Below are positions 15,607 to 24,030 of a stretch of 64,000 nt of DNA, one piece after another; the stretch's first letter is position 1; each line of letters opens with the position of its first letter. Origin of the DNA: Bacteroidales bacterium UBA3143 (GTDB lineage: Bacteria; Bacteroidota; Bacteroidia; Bacteroidales; Dysgonomonadaceae). Location: contig DEZB01000066.1 in NCBI GenBank assembly GCA_002364735.1, positions 94,480 through 158,479 of the forward strand, given 5' to 3'. The position numbers and the translations under genes were made by a program. Below the pieces are notes generated by a model that was not told the DNA's origin, searched no databases, and saw only the letters and a program-made list of their open reading frames with translations.

Positions 15607-17217
15607 GTGGAACGAAGAAAATTTATAAAAACAGCATCTGTTTTAAGCGCAGGTTTATTTGTAACAAATGCTTTTAGCAAAAACTTTGAATTGAAAATAA
15701 TGGAAGAGAAAGCGGACAATTTAATAATTGGATCAGGGTATGGTGGAGCTGTTGCTGCATTGCGACTAACTGAAGCAGGACACAAAGTAGTGATGCTTGA
15801 AATGGGATTGGATTGGGAAAAGGATAATGGTAAACACAAACCATTTTCTAATCTTATTACTCCAAAAAGCAATTCTACTTGGTTGAACAAAAAGACACAA
15901 GCTCCCATGATGAATATCGCTAACTTTAGCAAGAAATTTACGGGTGTATTAGACAGAATGGACTTCAAGAACGTAAAAGTATATGCGGGTCGAGGTGTCG
16001 GTGGTGGTTCTCTTGTAAATGGGGGAATGGCTGTACAACCACAAAAAGAATATTTTAAAGAGATATTCCCCGATTTAGATGTTGAACAGTTTTGGAGTAA
16101 ATTCTTTCCTTTGGCACAGAAAGAACTGGAAGTAAATAATATACCTGACGAGTATTATAAAAAGACTCCCTACTATAAATTTGCACGCGTCGGCGAGAGC
16201 GAAGCACATCAAGCCGGTTTTAAAACTGTAAGGGTCCCCAATGTATACTCCTTCGACTATATGGAGCGAGAAGAAGCTGGAGAAGTGCCCAAATCAGGCC
16301 TTGCAAAAGAGGTGATCTATGGTAACAATCATGGCAAAAAGAGTGTGGATAAAACATATTTGCAAAAAGCACAACAAACAGGACTTCTGACCATTAAAGA
16401 TATGCACAAAGTAACTTACTTTGAACAAACAGATACAAGTTACAAGGTTTATGTTGATGTTATTGATACAAGTGGTGAGACAGTTGCTCAAAAAGTAATT
16501 ACATGCAAAAAGCTATTTCTCAATGGGGGTAGTTTAGGGACTACTCAATTGTTGTTAGCTTCTCAGGCCAAAAGTCAATTAGACAACTTCGATGACAGCC
16601 TTGGAAACTATTGGGGAAACAATGGTAACATTATGACTGGTCGGAACATGGTGAACACCCTATTCAATCGTGTTGAGAAAGGACCTGATGAAGGCAACTT
16701 TGCTCCTGGCACAGGAACAAAGCAATCTACCATTCCAGTGGCGGGAGTAGATAATTGGAATGACAAAGACAATGCTTTTTTTGCTGAAATATCTCCTTTA
16801 CCAATGGGCATGGAAGTGTATACAGCGTTGTATTTAGTCATAAACAAAGTACCTACGCCTGGACGTATATCATATGATAAGAGTACTGATAAAATAGATA
16901 TCCATTGGGAGAAAGAAAACTACCAACACACCATTGACAATGCAAAACACTTTGTTAATAAAATGATTAAAGCCAACGGTGGTACTCCTTCTGGTTTGCT
17001 ATGGGACAAAGGATTTGGAGCAGAGATTTGCTATCATCCACTGGGCGGAGCAGTTTTGGGTAAAACAACTGACCTCTTTGGACGTGTTAAAGGCTATGAC
17101 AATCTTTATGTAACTGATGGTGCATTAGTCCCTGCAAGTATTGGTGTAAATCCTTTTCTCACAATCACTGCATTAGCCGAATATTGTATGGAAGAGATTG
17201 TGAGAAAGGATTATTAA
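15607..17217 (+). CDS. GMC-family oxidoreductase, cholesterol-oxidase-like, with Tat-type signal
   Basis: 536 residues starting with GTG at 15607. N-terminus MERRKFIKTASVLSAGLFVTNAF has a twin-arginine RRKFIK followed by a hydrophobic stretch, suggesting Tat export of the folded flavoprotein. FAD domain: NLIIGSGYGGAVAALRLTEAG near residue 40, then GRGVGGGSLVNGGMAVQP. The C-terminus has the GMC features CYHPLGGAVLGK and LYVTDGALVPASIGVNPFL. Overall pattern is closest to bacterial cholesterol oxidases, which oxidise and isomerise 3-beta-hydroxysteroids using oxygen. In an anaerobe the acceptor and substrate are uncertain; a general alcohol oxidoreductase is possible. Fourth gene of the redox row; no maturation partner is seen. 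Confidence 0.85.
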   Translation: MERRKFIKTASVLSAGLFVTNAFSKNFELKIMEEKADNLIIGSGYGGAVAALRLTEAGHKVVMLEMGLDWEKDNGKHKPFSNLITPKSNSTWLNKKTQAPMMNIANFSKKFTGVLDRMDFKNVKVYAGRGVGGGSLVNGGMAVQPQKEYFKEIFPDLDVEQFWSKFFPLAQKELEVNNIPDEYYKKTPYYKFARVGESEAHQAGFKTVRVPNVYSFDYMEREEAGEVPKSGLAKEVIYGNNHGKKSVDKTYLQKAQQTGLLTIKDMHKVTYFEQTDTSYKVYVDVIDTSGETVAQKVITCKKLFLNGGSLGTTQLLLASQAKSQLDNFDDSLGNYWGNNGNIMTGRNMVNTLFNRVEKGPDEGNFAPGTGTKQSTIPVAGVDNWNDKDNAFFAEISPLPMGMEVYTALYLVINKVPTPGRISYDKSTDKIDIHWEKENYQHTIDNAKHFVNKMIKANGGTPSGLLWDKGFGAEICYHPLGGAVLGKTTDLFGRVKGYDNLYVTDGALVPASIGVNPFLTITALAEYCMEEIVRKDY

Positions 17218-17365
17218 AATCGATATTTAGTGCTGAGTCGATAAATATTTGTTTGATTAGCTTTAAATTAAACTGGATATGTTCCTTATGTAATAAGTGC
17301 TAACTTATTTATGGATAAAAAAGCAGTATCTGTTTTGCATACGACAAAAATAATAGAATTAAAAT

Positions 17366-18382
17366 ATGAAATTATCCCTTGTAGATTTATCAACAGTAAT
17401 TCCTGGACAGACCAGACATCAAACATTAATGAACAGCATAGAAGTTGCTCAATATATTGAAAAGTTGGGTTTCAACAGAATATGGTTAGCAGAACATCAT
17501 GGTAGTGCCTCCATTGCGGGTCGTGCTCCTGAAATTTTGATTGCTGCCATTGCTGCAAATACTTCCACCATTAGGGTTGGATCGGGTTCTGTTCTTCTCA
17601 ATCATTATAGTCCTTTTAAAGTAGTAGAAACTTTTTGCACACTCAACGAACTCTATCCTAAACGTATAGATCTGGGTATAGGTAGAGCAACAACTGGTCC
17701 TGTCACAGACTTTGCTTTACAACAAGACAGAAGTAAGCAATTTAAAAGCGATTCGAATCAGCAAATCTTGGAATTAACTTCTTGGCTTGACAATAGTTTT
17801 CCAGAAGATCATCCGTTTGCTGCTACACGTATACACACAATTGACAGTTTGCCGAAACTTTATCTTTTAGGATCAAGTCCTTGGAGTGCATCCGCTGCAT
17901 CACATCTTGGATTACGCTATGTATTTGCCGGCTTCATCAATCAAAAAGGAACGCGAGATATAATCAACTCGTATCGTTCGGAGTTTAAACCATCAAATAC
18001 ACCCAGTGGTGTAAAACATCCTCAAGCTTCACTTTCTGTTCATGTAGTGTGTGCTGACACAGAAGAGGAAGCTCGTAAACAGGTTGCGCCAATTCGTGTT
18101 ATGTACCGTAACCTCGCAAAAGGCATTATAGACATTCCGCTTCCCGCACCAGATGATGCAGTAAAAGAACTGGGAGGATTACCAACTACTGGAGAGTATG
18201 TTTCTGGATCTGGAACCCCTCCCAGATTCATTGTTGGAAATCCCGAGCAAGTGTACCTGCAGCTGACTCAACTGGGAAAGGACCTTTCTGTAGATGAAAT
18301 TATTGTACAAGATATGATGACAGATCATGCAGCAAGATTGCGTTCATATGAATTATTGTCTTCGGCTTTTGAGTTAAAGTGA
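17366..18382 (+). CDS. LLM-class flavin-dependent oxidoreductase (luciferase-like)
   Basis: 338 residues in a bacterial-luciferase TIM barrel of the single-chain type with the MsnO8/YhbW-like layout. Seen: KLSLVDLSTVIPGQ, the flavin-site block GFNRIWLAEHHGSASIAGRAPEILIAAIAA, RVGSGSVLLNHYSPFKVVE, and RIDLGIGRATTGP. These enzymes use reduced FMN for monooxygenation or, in anaerobes, probably for unknown reductions. It is the last of five redox genes on the plus strand, separated from the GMC gene by 148 bases, and converges on dnaX. Substrate cannot be inferred. Confidence 0.9.
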   Translation: MKLSLVDLSTVIPGQTRHQTLMNSIEVAQYIEKLGFNRIWLAEHHGSASIAGRAPEILIAAIAANTSTIRVGSGSVLLNHYSPFKVVETFCTLNELYPKRIDLGIGRATTGPVTDFALQQDRSKQFKSDSNQQILELTSWLDNSFPEDHPFAATRIHTIDSLPKLYLLGSSPWSASAASHLGLRYVFAGFINQKGTRDIINSYRSEFKPSNTPSGVKHPQASLSVHVVCADTEEEARKQVAPIRVMYRNLAKGIIDIPLPAPDDAVKELGGLPTTGEYVSGSGTPPRFIVGNPEQVYLQLTQLGKDLSVDEIIVQDMMTDHAARLRSYELLSSAFELK

Positions 18383-18489
18383 AAAACTTGAAAGTTTGAG
18401 TCTTTGATGAGAAAAGGGCAAAAAAGAAGAGTAACGTAGTAGTACATGGAGCTTGTTGAAATGCAGTATATGCTCTTTTCTTGCGAAGA

Positions 18490-20325
18490 CTATTTAATCT
18501 CCAATCCCAAATCATCTGTAAATTTCTTCAGCAAAGGATTTTCTAACGCCATCTCTTCAAAAATCTCGTGCGAAGTAAAGGCGCGTTTATTGACAATAGT
18601 TTCTGATATTTTAATGGTCATCTCTATGAAATCATTTTGCAACTTCTCTTGCAAGCAATCTAATATCGAACGCATATTATTATCCAAATATTCTTTGTTT
18701 ATATCAGTGTTTACGGTTACTTCAAAGATGGTATCATTCACCATTTTGGGCATATATAGCGACATCGTATTTTGGAGTAGCCTCTCTTCCGTAAGGCTTT
18801 CAGCATAACTCTTCCAGGCTTCAATCAACGCTTCTTCATTAAATGATTTTTTTCTTCTATCGTTCTCTTCTGCTTTTGGTTCAGCATTTTCTTCCTGTTC
18901 TCCGTCCATAGAAGTTATTGAGACTCCATGATTGGCAATAGAAAAACCCCGTGGTTTGTTTAAAATAGATGTCTTTTCTTCCTCCTTTATCTCTTTCTTT
19001 TTAATAGGAGTCTCTTGCACTTTTGGTTGCTTTTCTACAGGCGTATAGTGAGGGTCACGTTCGGTCAATTGGCTTTTATCAACTACATTTTCTTGTTTTG
19101 GTTCTTCTTTTCGCTCCTCTTTTTCTTCAACCGTGTTTTTTACTTCTGCGGGTTTAGCAACATATGTGCGAGTAGCTTGTGAAGCTTCTATTTTTTTTAT
19201 CGGTTCAGTTTTGTTATCAGGCTCCCCTACTCCATCTACCAATTGGCACATGCGAATGAAAGCCAATTCAAGCAACAAACGCTTGTTTTGACTTATTCTG
19301 TAATTCAAATCGCACTCGTTAGAAATATCGATCGCTTTAAACAGAAACAAGTTTGAGCATTTATTTGCAGTGTCTATATAACGTTTTTTTATAGTGGGTC
19401 CCACTTCAAAAAGCATCACCGAGCGAGGATCTTTGCTTATCATCAGGTTGCGGAAGTGCGATGCCATACCAGAAATAACATGTTGCCCTTCAAATCCCTT
19501 GTTCAATATTTCGTTCAATATCAACAGGCTGTCAATGACGCTTTCATTTAAAATGGCATCGGTTAGTTTAAAATAATATTCGTAGTCCAACACATTTAAG
19601 TTATCTATCACGGCATGATAGGTAACATTGCCCCCAGTGTAACTAACAGATTGATCAAAGATGGACAAAGCATCACGCATACCACCATCTGCTTTTTGAG
19701 CAATGATGTTTAATGCCTCTTGCTCCACAGTCACATTTTCTTCTCTTGCTACGTAGGTTAGATAGTCAACAATATCTGTTAGACCAATGCGATTGAAATC
19801 ATAAACCTGACAACGTGAAAGAATAGTAGGAATTATTTTGTGCTTCTCGGTTGTAGCCAAAATAAATATAGCATGTTTTGGTGGCTCTTCCAGTGTTTTC
19901 AAAAAAGAATTGAAAGCCTGGGTTGAAAGCATGTGCACCTCATCAATAATATACACTTTGTATTTACCCACTTGTGGCGGTATTCGTACTTGATCTATCA
20001 AGTCGCGAATGTCCTCAACGGAATTGTTAGATGCAGCATCCATTTCGTGAATGTTATAAGAGCGGTTTTCATTAAAAGCCACACACGATTCACAAGCATT
20101 GCAAGCTTCATTATCAGGAGTTAGATTAAAGCAATTTATTGTTTTTGCAAAAATACGTGCACAAGTAGTTTTACCCACGCCTCGCGGTCCGCAAAACAAA
20201 TAGGCATGTGCCAACTTGTTGTTGGAAATAGCATTTTTCAACGTAGTTGTCAGTGCATTTTGACCAATTACCGATTTAAAAGTCGCAGGTCTGTATTTTC
20301 GTGCCGAAACAATGTAATTGTCCAT
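18490..20325 (-). CDS. dnaX: DNA polymerase III subunit gamma/tau
   Basis: Clamp-loader ATPase subunit of the replicative polymerase. 611 residues. AAA+ domain: KYRPATFKSVIGQ, Walker A GPRGVGKTTCARIFAK (Lys52), a zinc module of four cysteines near residues 65-82 (INCFNL, ACNACESC), Walker B YIIDEVHML, sensor region LEEPPKHAIFILATTEKHKI, arginine finger context ILSRCQVYDF. Domain III follows to about residue 370; then a charged Lys/Glu-rich linker of about 100 residues and a C-terminal domain (NEEALIEAWKSYAESL) expected to bind the polymerase alpha subunit. No slippery A-run producing a short gamma form was noticed in the linker, but I did not examine this exhaustively. Expressed from the minus strand with a short leader. 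Confidence 0.97.
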   Translation of the reverse strand: MDNYIVSARKYRPATFKSVIGQNALTTTLKNAISNNKLAHAYLFCGPRGVGKTTCARIFAKTINCFNLTPDNEACNACESCVAFNENRSYNIHEMDAASNNSVEDIRDLIDQVRIPPQVGKYKVYIIDEVHMLSTQAFNSFLKTLEEPPKHAIFILATTEKHKIIPTILSRCQVYDFNRIGLTDIVDYLTYVAREENVTVEQEALNIIAQKADGGMRDALSIFDQSVSYTGGNVTYHAVIDNLNVLDYEYYFKLTDAILNESVIDSLLILNEILNKGFEGQHVISGMASHFRNLMISKDPRSVMLFEVGPTIKKRYIDTANKCSNLFLFKAIDISNECDLNYRISQNKRLLLELAFIRMCQLVDGVGEPDNKTEPIKKIEASQATRTYVAKPAEVKNTVEEKEERKEEPKQENVVDKSQLTERDPHYTPVEKQPKVQETPIKKKEIKEEEKTSILNKPRGFSIANHGVSITSMDGEQEENAEPKAEENDRRKKSFNEEALIEAWKSYAESLTEERLLQNTMSLYMPKMVNDTIFEVTVNTDINKEYLDNNMRSILDCLQEKLQNDFIEMTIKISETIVNKRAFTSHEIFEEMALENPLLKKFTDDLGLEIK

Positions 20326-20344
20326 AGTAATGTAATTTGAACTA

Positions 20345-20352
20345 CAAATCTA
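20345..20352 (-). promoter_or_regulatory. -7 box for dnaX
   Basis: Minus strand reads TAGATTTG (TAnnTTTG) 20 bases before the dnaX ATG, implying a leader of about 15 bases. No clear -33 element. Confidence 0.5.
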
Positions 20353-20621
20353 ATAAAAATAAATGACTTTATGATGCCCATAACCATGTGCAAATTATTC
20401 TAAGATTAAGAACAAATATTAAGCATTAATGTGGTTGAATTCTGCGCTTAAATATACGAAATTTAATTTCTGTTGATTTAATTTGTTTTTTTTCGGATTT
20501 GTCTCAATAGTATTTTATATATTTGTCTAATTGTGCAACAATAGTTTTATTTAGAACTTTATATTATTTATCGATCCAATTTAGATGCTCGTCCTTTTAA
20601 GAATATAATCCAACAATAATT

Positions 20622-22127
20622 ATGAAAGCCTTTAAAATTCGTCTTACTTGCTACTTTATATTAGCAGCTTTTAATGTGAGTTTTAATATACATGCTTCTA
20701 ATAAAGATACTATTCCACGACTTCATAAAGTTTTGCTTCCCCAGGCTCATATTGGTGATTTAGAGATAGACACTAAGTTGCTTGATAGTTACGGCTTGCT
20801 ACCAGAAAATATTAGGCAGTTTTATTTTAATGCACGATCTATATTCAGCGAAAACTTTAATGCTGATTTTACAAATCAAAATATCATTGAAGCAGCTCAA
20901 AAGTTTAATTTACCTTTGATGGGAGGTCCTATGTTGGGTAATTTAAATGAAACCAGTGCTACTATATGGTTGCGACCTTCTACAAAGGAGCCTTTGCTCG
21001 TTAAGGTAGCAAAATTGGATGGAGGTGATCAAAAATCTTTTCTTAATTCATCTATAGACCCAGGTGTGGAACAAAGAATTGTAGTGAGCGGACTGTCTTC
21101 AGACACTGAGTACAATTATGCAATTTATGCAAATGAAAATAAAATTGCAAACGGGGAATTTAGAACAGCTCCCGCATCTGATAAAAAAGGTGTTTTCAAA
21201 TTAGCCTTTGGTTCTTGCTTTCATAAAATTGGCTTACATAATCCTAATCTTATCAACCAAATTCTAAAAAGAGAACCACGAGCAATGATGCTTTTAGGAG
21301 ATATCGCTGTTGATGACAGAGAGAACCTTGTAAATATGCATCGCTCTGACTACCTCCTTCGTGATCTTTCGAAAGCTTGGCAGCGGCTTTCTGCTAATGT
21401 TCCTTTATACACTTCTTGGGATGATCATGATTATTTCAATGATGACTTAGGTGGTGTTCCCAAAGGATTTACAGCTGCTGATCGAGATGCACTCCGATCA
21501 GTCTGGCACCAAAACTGGAATAACCCCAAAAGAGATGATTCAAACATTTATTTTAATGCAGTTTTAGGCCCAGTTGAGATGATTATGCTTGATACTCGTT
21601 CGTTACGTGAAAACGAACGAAGGGGACAATATGGATCTTATTTGGGCATAGAACAATTGAATTGGCTAAAAGAGACATTAAAAAAATCAAAATCACCATT
21701 TAAAGTTATATCCAGTGGAACGATGTGGAGCGATTATATAACTCCAGGCAAGGATTCATGGGGAACTTGGGACAAGGACGCACGTGAAGAACTATTTAAT
21801 TTTATTGAAGATGAAAATATTTCAGGGGTTTTATTGATTAGTGGCGACCGTCATGGTGCACGTGCTTTTACTATTCCACGTCCGTCAGGATTTGCATTTC
21901 ATGAATTCCAGGTTGCCTCTCTTGGAGGAGTTCGTGGACCTGTTGCCATGGCAGACGATACAACAAACCAGCTTTTTGGTTATCTTGGAAAAGATTTTAT
22001 CGCTTTTGGTGAATTTACTTTTGATACTACTGGAGCAAGTCCATCGGTTATATTCAGATTGATTGATGAATCTGGGTATATATTGGAGAAGCATGCTATA
22101 CCGTATAATAAGTTAACGTCTAAATAA
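20622..22127 (+). CDS. Secreted PhoD-like alkaline phosphatase/phosphodiesterase
   Basis: 501 residues with a signal peptide (MKAFKIRLTCYFILAAFNVSFNIHA). After a roughly 80-residue N-terminal helical segment comes a beta-sandwich (GGPMLGNLNETSATIWLRPS to EFRTAPAS), the PhoD N-terminal domain, then the metallophosphatase domain: LAFGSCFHK, MMLLGDIAVDD, TSWDDHDYFNDD, MLDTRSLR and LLISGDRHGAR. These cover the Ca/Fe ligand motifs of the PhoD family, which hydrolyse phosphomonoesters or diesters in the periplasm or at the cell surface. A TATATTTG box at 20518-20525 could drive it, leaving a leader near 95 bases. It is followed after 15 bases by a thioredoxin-fold lipoprotein and is probably co-transcribed with it. 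Confidence 0.9.
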   Translation: MKAFKIRLTCYFILAAFNVSFNIHASNKDTIPRLHKVLLPQAHIGDLEIDTKLLDSYGLLPENIRQFYFNARSIFSENFNADFTNQNIIEAAQKFNLPLMGGPMLGNLNETSATIWLRPSTKEPLLVKVAKLDGGDQKSFLNSSIDPGVEQRIVVSGLSSDTEYNYAIYANENKIANGEFRTAPASDKKGVFKLAFGSCFHKIGLHNPNLINQILKREPRAMMLLGDIAVDDRENLVNMHRSDYLLRDLSKAWQRLSANVPLYTSWDDHDYFNDDLGGVPKGFTAADRDALRSVWHQNWNNPKRDDSNIYFNAVLGPVEMIMLDTRSLRENERRGQYGSYLGIEQLNWLKETLKKSKSPFKVISSGTMWSDYITPGKDSWGTWDKDAREELFNFIEDENISGVLLISGDRHGARAFTIPRPSGFAFHEFQVASLGGVRGPVAMADDTTNQLFGYLGKDFIAFGEFTFDTTGASPSVIFRLIDESGYILEKHAIPYNKLTSK

Positions 22128-22142
22128 AAACAGTATTAATTT

Positions 22143-23129
22143 ATGAAGACAAATCAACTCCTTACATCACTATTATTTTTTTTATTGTTTGCGTTTAATA
22201 GTTGTGGTGTGCAAAAAACTTCCACCACGAACACGCAATCATTCGACGAATTAGAAAACTCTATATTAGTTCAGAATGCTAATTCTGCATTTCCATTACC
22301 CGAAATTCCAGCAACGATAAAGGGTAACCGTGAACGTGCCATATACTTATCAAAATATTATTGGGAGGCTTTTGATTTTAAAGATACCTCACTTATTTCT
22401 AAACCTGCTATAACAGAACAAGCGTTTGTAGATTACATACATATTCTCAATTACATCCCTTTCAATCATGCCAAGAGATCTTTAAAAATATTGTTCTATT
22501 TGGCTCAAGATAGTCCAGAGATGTATGCACATTTTGCATCGCTTTTCCAGAAATACTATTACGATGCAGAATCGCCCTTTCGTAACGAAGAGTTGTATAT
22601 ACCTGCCCTCGACATTGTTTTAAAATCAAATATTCTATTGCCATCTGATCAAGAAAAATATGATTTTCAGCGAGAAATGATCCACAAAAACAGGGTAGGC
22701 ACTAAGGCAGCCGACTTTGTTTACACCCTACCCAATGGAGATTGGAAACGGATGCATGCCTTTAAAAGCAATTACACAATCCTCTTTTTCACAAATCCCG
22801 ATAGCATTACTTGTTGTGATGTTATTGACGAAATAAATGAGTCTGAAATATTGAAAAAGGTTTTTTCTCACAACAGTTTTAGCAGAAACATGTTAACAGT
22901 ATTGAGTATTTACCCTGGTAATAAATTAGATATGTGGCGTAACTCGCTACCGTCAATGCCACAAAAAAACTGTGTGCATGCTTATGATAAAGGTCAAGTT
23001 ATAATTAACAAACGGGTTTATGACATCAAAGCTATACCTACTATTTACTTGTTAGATAAAAACAAACGAATTATTCTAAAAGACACTTCGTTAGAAGAGA
23101 TAGAAAGTTTCTTTTTGACAAATCAGTAA
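22143..23129 (+). CDS. Thioredoxin-fold lipoprotein (DUF5106 type)
   Basis: 328 residues beginning with a lipoprotein signal (MKTNQLLTSLLFFLLFAFNSC). A helical DUF5106-like N-terminal domain (about residues 55-185) is followed by a thioredoxin-like domain (about 190-320: VGTKAADFVYTLPNGDWKRM, YTILFFTNPDS, AIPTIYLLDKNKRIILKD). The place where relatives have CxxC after NPD reads NPDSITCCD: the first cysteine is Ser, and an extra Cys follows the second. The cis-proline loop AIPTIYL is intact. Redox activity is therefore doubtful or altered. It probably sits on the periplasmic side of a membrane and shares a transcript with the PhoD gene upstream. Confidence 0.78.
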   Translation: MKTNQLLTSLLFFLLFAFNSCGVQKTSTTNTQSFDELENSILVQNANSAFPLPEIPATIKGNRERAIYLSKYYWEAFDFKDTSLISKPAITEQAFVDYIHILNYIPFNHAKRSLKILFYLAQDSPEMYAHFASLFQKYYYDAESPFRNEELYIPALDIVLKSNILLPSDQEKYDFQREMIHKNRVGTKAADFVYTLPNGDWKRMHAFKSNYTILFFTNPDSITCCDVIDEINESEILKKVFSHNSFSRNMLTVLSIYPGNKLDMWRNSLPSMPQKNCVHAYDKGQVIINKRVYDIKAIPTIYLLDKNKRIILKDTSLEEIESFFLTNQ

Positions 23130-23142
23130 TGATAAAAAGATA

Positions 23143-23175
23143 AGGTCGAATATATTGAATATCCGACCTGCTTTT
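23143..23175. terminator. Convergent terminator between thioredoxin-fold gene and flavodoxin
   Basis: AGGTCG (23143-23148) pairs with CGACCT (23164-23169), extended by an AT stem inside; CTTTTC follows on the plus strand. Confidence 0.6.
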
Positions 23176-23210
23176 CTATCAATTGTGAATTGATTGTATA
23201 AATTAGGTTT

Positions 23211-23714
23211 TTAAGCAAATTCTTCTTTTAACTGCTCAACCCATTGGGTGATTCGCTTTTCGCTTTCGTCATACTCGTTGTCCTCGTCCAGAGGCAAACC
23301 CAACCATTTTCCATTAACAACCGCTAAAGAATCATCATAAGTATATCCTACATCGGGTGTTTCACCTACTATCTTAACTTTGTCTTTCAGTTGGTCGTGT
23401 ATCACATAGATTGACTCAGCATAGCTGCTCGAAAATGATGCGCTATCGCCCAAACCAAATATTGCAATTGTTTTATCTGTGAAATCCATTTTGGTAGAAA
23501 ATGTAGGTAAAAAACTATCCCAATCTTCTTGCAAGTCTCCTATGCCAGTAGTAGAAGCACCAAGAATAAAATATTTGTAAGGTTGAACCTCAGCAACTGA
23601 TAAGTTTCCTACGTCAAATACATCTGCATCACCATCAAATTTCTCTTTAATCCGATTGGCAATTGATTCAGTGTTCCCGCCTGATGTTCCGTAAAGTATA
23701 GCTATCTTTTTCAT
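23211..23714 (-). CDS. fldA: Flavodoxin
   Basis: 167-residue FMN electron carrier, long-chain type. I chose the ATG at 23714 because MKKIAILYGTSGGNTESIA is the standard start; an 18-residue upstream extension in the same frame has no flavodoxin character. The FMN phosphate loop is GTSGGNTE, the isoalloxazine loops lie in GASTTGIGDLQEDWDSFLP and FGLGDSASFSSSYAES, and the C-terminus has GLPLDEDNEYDESEKRITQWV. In Bacteroidales flavodoxin replaces ferredoxin under iron limitation and donates to radical enzymes (family knowledge). Monocistronic, with a TATTTTTG box upstream on the minus strand. Confidence 0.96.
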   Translation of the reverse strand: MKKIAILYGTSGGNTESIANRIKEKFDGDADVFDVGNLSVAEVQPYKYFILGASTTGIGDLQEDWDSFLPTFSTKMDFTDKTIAIFGLGDSASFSSSYAESIYVIHDQLKDKVKIVGETPDVGYTYDDSLAVVNGKWLGLPLDEDNEYDESEKRITQWVEQLKEEFA

Positions 23715-23787
23715 TGTTTTAAAAGTTTTATGAGTAACGATATGATCGTTTGATTGTTTTTGTGCCAAGTTAATGTAAGTAGTAACG

Positions 23788-23795
23788 CAAAAATA
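23788..23795 (-). promoter_or_regulatory. -7 box for flavodoxin gene
   Basis: Minus strand TATTTTTG, 74 bases before the flavodoxin ATG. No obvious Fur-like palindrome was recognised next to it. Confidence 0.45.
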
Positions 23796-23901
23796 GTAAA
23801 TTTGTTTGGATATTAAATTGTTGAATTCAGATTATAACAACTTATCCGTTTCTTCAATAGCAATAAAGCAAACAACTGTTTGAAATACTAAAAAAATCGA
23901 T

Positions 23902-23909
23902 TACTTTTG
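23902..23909 (+). promoter_or_regulatory. -7 box TACTTTTG before tRNA-Arg(CCT)
   Basis: TAnnTTTG box ending 21 bases before the tRNA. Confidence 0.55.
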
Positions 23910-23930
23910 CATTACCATTTCAAAATAGTT

Positions 23931-24002
23931 GGCGCGATAGTTCAATGGATAGAATAGGAGTTTCCTAAACTTTAGATCCGGGTTCGATTCCCGGTCGTGC
24001 TA
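23931..24002 (+). tRNA. tRNA-Arg, anticodon CCT
   Basis: Acceptor GGCGCGA pairs with TCGTGCT (two G-U pairs), D arm GTTC..GAAT, anticodon stem GGAGT/ACTTT with loop TTCCTAA, T arm CGGGT/CCCGGT region with TTCGATTC, discriminator A. Anticodon CCT at 23964-23966 reads AGG. No encoded CCA. With the TCT isoacceptor at 9004 it covers the AGR arginine codons. Confidence 0.93.
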
Positions 24003-24030
24003 CTTTTTACTGCAACCTTACCCCCTTTTA

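Noticed and set aside
18960..19200. Programmed frameshift in dnaX linker
   Set aside because: No A-AAA-AAG type slippery heptamer with a following hairpin was recognised in the gene orientation.
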